NCBI GenBank assembly: GCA_016204525.1 | Contig: JACQKO010000012.1 | Coordinates: 1 to 9,230, forward strand | DNA: 9,230 bases | Origin: Candidatus Levyibacteriota bacterium | Lineage (GTDB): Bacteria; Patescibacteriota; Microgenomatia; Levybacterales; GWA1-39-11 | Reading direction: 5' to 3' | Part shown: positions 6,780 through 9,230 of the stretch, piece after piece | Position numbering within the stretch: position 1 is the stretch's first letter | Layout: each line of letters opens with the position of its first letter | Notes under the pieces: model-generated | The model's database searches: none | Told to the model about the DNA's origin: nothing | The model's input: the letters and a program-made list of their open reading frames with translations, nothing else | Made by a program: the position numbers and the translations under genes

Positions 6780-7646
6780 ATGGATAGAGATTACTACAAG
6801 ATTTTGGGTGTTTCAAAGACAGCCAGCCCCGAAGAGCTAAAGAGAGCGTATAGAAAACTTGCCCTGCAGTATCATCCGGACAAGAACAAAGGCAAAGAAT
6901 CGGAAGAAAAGTTCAAAGAAATAAATCACGCTTACGAAATTCTCTCAGATTCTCAAAAAAGACAGCAGTATGATCAATTCGGCAGTACTGCATTCGAAAG
7001 AGGTGCTGGCGGTCCGTTTGGGGGTGGGTTTGGTGGATTCCGACAAGGACAACAAGGACCTTTTACATATACTTATTCAACCGGCGGCGGGACTCAGGGA
7101 TTCGATTTTGGCGGATTTGCGGATCCTTTTGAAATATTCGAACAGTTTTTTGGAGGAGCATCCCCATTTAGTAGACGCAAGCCCGCTTATTCACTCACGA
7201 TCGATTTCATAGAGGCAATAAAAGGGGTACAAAAAAGTGTAAATATAAATGGAGCTTCTCGAAAAATTAAAATACCGGCAGGAATTAACAATGGATCAAG
7301 AATCAGATTTGATGATTTTGATTTGGTTATTGATGTAAGACCGCATTCGACATTCATAAGAGAGGGGCAAGACATAATAACGGAAAAAGAGGTACCAATG
7401 GCCGCGGCAGCACTTGGAGGGATAGTTGATGTAGAAACTATTGATGGGGAAGTTAAACTTAAGATTCCGCAAGGAACTCAACCCGGCGCCTTAATTCGAT
7501 TAAGAAACCACGGAGTCCCTTATGTTCAAGGTAAAGGGCGGGGAGATCATTACGTTAGAATCAAGGTTGCAATTCCAACAAAACTTAGCAGTAAGCAAAA
7601 ACAAATCCTTGAGGAATTCGATAAAGAAGGTCGAAGGTGGTTCTAA
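6780..7646 (+). CDS. dnaJ: DnaJ-type co-chaperone without zinc finger (CbpA-like)
   Basis: A 288-aa Hsp40 that would stimulate the ATPase of DnaK and hand over unfolded clients in the cytoplasm. Residues 1-67 are a J domain with the HPD motif at 32-34 and KFKEINHAYEILSD in the last helices. A Gly/Phe-rich region follows (about 70-125), including a DPFEIFEQFFGG element. The C-terminal part (about 137-285) is the double beta-barrel client-binding domain, ending in the usual SSKQKQILEEF. The four CXXCXGXG zinc-binding repeats of classical DnaJ are absent, so this is class II (CbpA-like). The first barrel is shortened: GSRIRF passes directly to DDFDLVIDV where homologues carry a longer GKGEPG-type loop. 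The gene has its own promoter. dnaK and grpE are not in this window. It converges with the pilin gene, with stop codons 3 nt apart. Confidence 0.93.
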   Translation: MDRDYYKILGVSKTASPEELKRAYRKLALQYHPDKNKGKESEEKFKEINHAYEILSDSQKRQQYDQFGSTAFERGAGGPFGGGFGGFRQGQQGPFTYTYSTGGGTQGFDFGGFADPFEIFEQFFGGASPFSRRKPAYSLTIDFIEAIKGVQKSVNINGASRKIKIPAGINNGSRIRFDDFDLVIDVRPHSTFIREGQDIITEKEVPMAAAALGGIVDVETIDGEVKLKIPQGTQPGALIRLRNHGVPYVQGKGRGDHYVRIKVAIPTKLSSKQKQILEEFDKEGRRWF

Positions 7647-7649
7647 CTA

Positions 7650-8105
7650 TTATCTCGTCACCGATATTACCTCGCTAAGCTCGGCATCGGGAGCATTTAC
7701 AGTTATTCTATTATCTGTTGCGCTTTGCGAAATTGTATACCCTGTAGTATAGGCTGCTGCGCAGTTAGTTATTGAAGTCCCATTGTTAGTTAAAGGATCG
7801 ACGGGTAGTGCCGCAATGTATTGGGGAACTAGGTCATCGCAGATGGCAACGCCGGTGTCAGCAATCGCCGAAGCAGTTGCCGTTATCCCAAGAGCAGTCA
7901 GATTCCCTTGGTTATCTGCTGCATATTGTCCCACAGCATTAAGGATAGCATTCACGTCGCTACTTCTCTTGGTGTTATTTGCTTGTGAGAATTGACGTGC
8001 GGGATTAATTGCAATAAGGGTAATTGCCAGAAGAACAGCCAGAATTCCTATAACAACTAAAAGTTCGATTAATGTAAATCCTTTAACGCGACGGGCAGAT
8101 TTCAT
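7650..8105 (-). CDS. Type IV prepilin (type IV pilus or pseudopilus subunit)
   Basis: A 151-aa prepilin. The leader MKSARRVKG is followed by FTLIELLVVIGILAVLLAIT, giving the class-III prepilin peptidase site G/F (G9-F10), Glu at mature position 5 and the long hydrophobic N-terminal helix. A soluble domain follows with two cysteines that probably close a C-terminal disulfide loop (ICDD and TNCAAAY). The start chosen is the ATG at 8105-8103. The upstream in-frame TTG at 8144 is rejected because it is itself the -35 box of the promoter and would give an over-long leader. There is no Shine-Dalgarno (AAATCTACAC precedes the ATG). The promoter predicts a 5'UTR of only about 3-5 nt, so translation is likely leaderless or nearly so. 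It follows two pilus-type genes on the same strand. It is probably the major pilin given its own strong promoter, though a minor pilin or competence pseudopilin is possible. Confidence 0.9.
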   Translation of the reverse strand: MKSARRVKGFTLIELLVVIGILAVLLAITLIAINPARQFSQANNTKRSSDVNAILNAVGQYAADNQGNLTALGITATASAIADTGVAICDDLVPQYIAALPVDPLTNNGTSITNCAAAYTTGYTISQSATDNRITVNAPDAELSEVISVTR

Positions 8106-8115
8106 GTGTAGATTT

Positions 8116-8144
8116 ATCAAAGCATAAATTTTAATGCTTGTCAA
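8116..8144 (-). promoter_or_regulatory. Prepilin promoter with perfect -35 and palindromic spacer
   Basis: On the minus strand, TTGACA (8144-8139) is a perfect -35. It is followed by a 17-nt spacer and TTTGAT (8121-8116) as -10, with TGC before it. The spacer and first -10 base form the imperfect palindrome AGCATTAAAATTTATGCT (8138-8121), with 14 of 18 positions symmetric, a plausible operator between the two boxes. Transcription would start near 8109, just before the ATG at 8105. Confidence 0.65.
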
Positions 8145-8152
8145 CAGACAAC

Positions 8153-8821
8153 TTAGGCTCTAACAATTATCAGAGATATTAAAATTAACAAGAGCACTCC
8201 AAAAATTCCAAGCATTGCATAGAATCTCAGTCTGTTCTCGGCACTTTTACCCGCATGTGAGGAAGCGGGATGGATTGGCTTCCCTTCATTTTCAAACTCA
8301 AAACTTGCATTTTTTAATGAATCAAACTGTTTAATAATAAATTTAGAAATATTGTTATTTAAAGAATATATCCCCTCAAATCCTTCAACTGTCTCATACG
8401 GCACTATTCCCTCAATTAAAAAGCCCAACTCTTTAAAAGAAGAACTTAGCGTATCTATAAGATTTTTATTTACGGCTATGACTCTTATTCCAAGTTTTGC
8501 TGGAAGAAGTTTAGTGCTTATAGACTCAAAAGGAATTATATCCAAAAAATCACTCGTCTCCTGACTTTGAACATTTGGATCTTGAGTTTGAATATCTTTC
8601 TCAAACAAAATATCAGCCGATAAAATAATCATTAAATCTGCGGGCAAAAATTTGTTAGTCTCAACAAAAGCCTTAATTTGATTCTTGAATTCTTGCGGAT
8701 TGATAATTTCCAAAGAATTTACTAAAACCGTCGAAAAAGGAAAACTTGAAATACGGCCGGATTTATCTTCATAAAAATCAAAGCCGTCTCTTCTCAATAA
8801 TAAAACTCCTTTAAAATTCAT
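8153..8821 (-). CDS. C-tail-anchored protein of the type IV pilus locus, faintly PilM/GspL-like
   Basis: A 222-aa protein I do not firmly recognise. Residues about 1-175 look soluble with alternating strands and helices. A polar, low-complexity linker follows (about 176-197), then one hydrophobic helix at about 200-220 with a very short tail. The soluble part is expected in the cytoplasm. Stretches such as LEIINPQEFKNQIKAF and LGIRVIAVNKNLIDTL resemble, by eye, the actin-like PilM or cytoplasmic GspL domains of type IV pilus and type II secretion platforms. The protein is shorter than PilM and no nucleotide-binding motif is clear. Its position between a PilX-like gene and a prepilin supports a pilus assembly role. 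The ATG at 8821-8819 has the only good Shine-Dalgarno of the window (GGGAGGAG, 8838-8831) and lies 3 nt after the upstream stop, so translation is probably coupled. A CCCGC/GCGGG hairpin lies in the linker-coding region. Confidence 0.55.
   Translation of the reverse strand: MNFKGVLLLRRDGFDFYEDKSGRISSFPFSTVLVNSLEIINPQEFKNQIKAFVETNKFLPADLMIILSADILFEKDIQTQDPNVQSQETSDFLDIIPFESISTKLLPAKLGIRVIAVNKNLIDTLSSSFKELGFLIEGIVPYETVEGFEGIYSLNNNISKFIIKQFDSLKNASFEFENEGKPIHPASSHAGKSAENRLRFYAMLGIFGVLLLILISLIIVRA
8250..8269 (-). repeat. CCCGC/GCGGG hairpin inside the 222-aa gene
   Basis: CCCGC (8250-8254) and GCGGG (8265-8269) form a 5-bp GC stem with a 10-nt loop. It sits in the part encoding the polar linker (HPASSHAGK) before the membrane anchor. 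The arms are identical to those at 2348-2360, which supports a dispersed palindromic repeat tolerated in disordered linkers. Confidence 0.4.
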
Positions 8822-8824
8822 ATT

Positions 8825-9230
8825 TTATTGCTCCTCCCAAGAAGAAATAGTTAATATATTATCATTATACGACGCCGTCGCCTGAATTGTTCTCTTGAAA
8901 TTCCCATTTGTACCAGTAGATCTAATGGTATAGGGACTTGTGCCCGATACTTGAATTTCGACAGTCGCATCTTCCAAAACTAAAGTTTCCCCACTATAAT
9001 TTGGATCGCGAAGAAGTCTTATGATTGCGTTCTCAATACCCGTTTCCGCAAGATCATAAGTAACTATACCTTGATAAAATTTACTCGTAGCTTTGCTATT
9101 TATTATAATCACAGCCACGGCGGCTGTTATGATTATTATTGCTGCTACCATAAAGATCATAAGAGACACAAGGGTTTGCCCCTTCCGCCTTCGGCGGGAA
9201 TTTCCAATACTACCAATTTCAAATTTCCAA
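8825..9230 (-). CDS. PilX-like minor pilin-type protein, 5' end beyond the window
   Basis: The frame is open from the right edge to the TAA at 8827-8825 (134 codons visible). It has a basic segment NSRRRRKG, then QTLVSLM and a long hydrophobic helix, followed by a soluble region with DLAETGIENAIIRLLRDP and a beta-rich end. A basic leader, Gly just before the hydrophobic helix, and an AETGIENA helix are typical of PilX-like type IV pilus minor pilins, though Glu at mature position 5 is absent (Gln-Thr-Leu-Val-Ser). The protein would sit in the membrane and join the pilus or its initiation complex. The first canonical in-frame start seen is GTG at 9169, but that would cut off the basic leader and the Gly-Gln cleavage site. 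The true start is therefore probably off the edge, or a rare codon such as ATT at 9208. It is followed after 3 nt by the 222-aa gene. Confidence 0.68.
   Translation of the reverse strand, partial: WKFEIGSIGNSRRRRKGQTLVSLMIFMVAAIIIITAAVAVIIINSKATSKFYQGIVTYDLAETGIENAIIRLLRDPNYSGETLVLEDATVEIQVSGTSPYTIRSTGTNGNFKRTIQATASYNDNILTISSWEEQ
8831..8838 (-). promoter_or_regulatory. Shine-Dalgarno of the 222-aa pilus-locus gene
   Basis: GGGAGGAG (8838-8831, minus strand) lies 9 nt before the ATG at 8821 and overlaps the last codons of the upstream gene (SWEEQ). It is the only strong ribosome binding site seen at a gene start in this window, and it marks this gene as an operon-internal, coupled cistron. 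Confidence 0.7.
9185..9197 (-). repeat. CCGCC/GGCGG hairpin at the 5' part of the PilX-like frame
   Basis: CCGCC (9185-9189) and GGCGG (9193-9197) form a perfect 5-bp stem with a 3-nt loop. In the minus-strand frame it encodes the RRRR run just ahead of the hydrophobic helix. It lies next to an AT-rich stretch resembling the 1-61 repeats, so the basic leader of this protein may have been built from an intergenic repeat. Confidence 0.5.
9206..9216 (-). repeat. Inverted copy of TTGGTAGTATT from the left end
   Basis: AATACTACCAA at 9206-9216 is the reverse complement of TTGGTAGTATT at 51-61. In both places the motif lies upstream of, or at, the 5' end of the adjacent gene in that gene's own direction, and is followed by an A-rich stretch (TTAAAT and TTGGAAAT respectively). 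Confidence 0.5.

Noticed and set aside
8106..8144. Upstream TTG start for the prepilin
   Set aside because: The TTG is part of the TTGACA -35 box, and the resulting leader would be too long for a type IV prepilin. The ATG at 8105 gives a normal leader.
1..9230. tRNA, rRNA or CRISPR array
   Set aside because: No cloverleaf-like segment, rRNA-like sequence or regularly spaced repeat-spacer pattern was seen; the window is almost fully occupied by protein genes.

Overview
This window most likely comes from a Candidate Phyla Radiation (Patescibacteria) bacterium, probably of the Microgenomates type. That is an inference from three things: the kinds of small envelope proteins, the pairing of a VirB2/TrbC-like pilin with a VirB6/TrbL-like protein, and dispersed AT-rich and CCCGC/GCGGG hairpin motifs that look familiar from such genomes. 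No marker gene fixes the lineage. The standard bacterial code reads cleanly throughout. The genes are tightly packed and apart from one gene lack clear Shine-Dalgarno sequences.

Plus strand, left part: a short repeat-bearing leader (1-104) carries an extended -10 promoter that abuts the first ATG. It is followed by a 99-aa two-helix T4SS-type pilin-like protein (105-404) and a 699-aa polytopic VirB6/TrbL-like protein with a signal peptide and a long charged tail (408-2507). After a second extended -10 promoter come an 854-aa Hsp100/Clp double AAA+ unfoldase (2536-5100) and a membrane-anchored subtilisin-like protease of 520 aa (5104-6666). The four genes run in one direction. Two of the three junctions are exactly stop-NNN-ATG. 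They may form one envelope or secretion-linked module: a pilin, a membrane channel-like protein, an unfoldase and an extracytoplasmic protease. That joint role is inference.

Middle: a 113-bp intergenic region has a third extended -10 promoter and a possible 5'UTR hairpin. It precedes a 288-aa zinc-finger-less DnaJ co-chaperone (6780-7646).

Minus strand, right part: this is a piece of a type IV pilus locus, read right to left. It holds the C-terminal part of a PilX-like minor pilin-type protein (8825-9230, entering from the edge), a C-tail-anchored 222-aa protein with faint resemblance to PilM/GspL (8153-8821), and a type IV prepilin with a canonical GFTLIE motif (7650-8105). The prepilin has its own promoter with a perfect TTGACA box. 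The prepilin and dnaJ converge with only 3 bp between their stop codons.

The most interesting points are: the Clp protein appears to lack the ClpC/ClpB middle domain, a recognisable ClpP-docking tripeptide and the D1 pore-loop tyrosine; four promoters share a TGCT-extended -10 placed so close to ATGs that two transcripts look leaderless or nearly so; same-strand genes repeatedly meet as in-frame stop-NNN-ATG; and hairpin repeats sit inside coding sequences.
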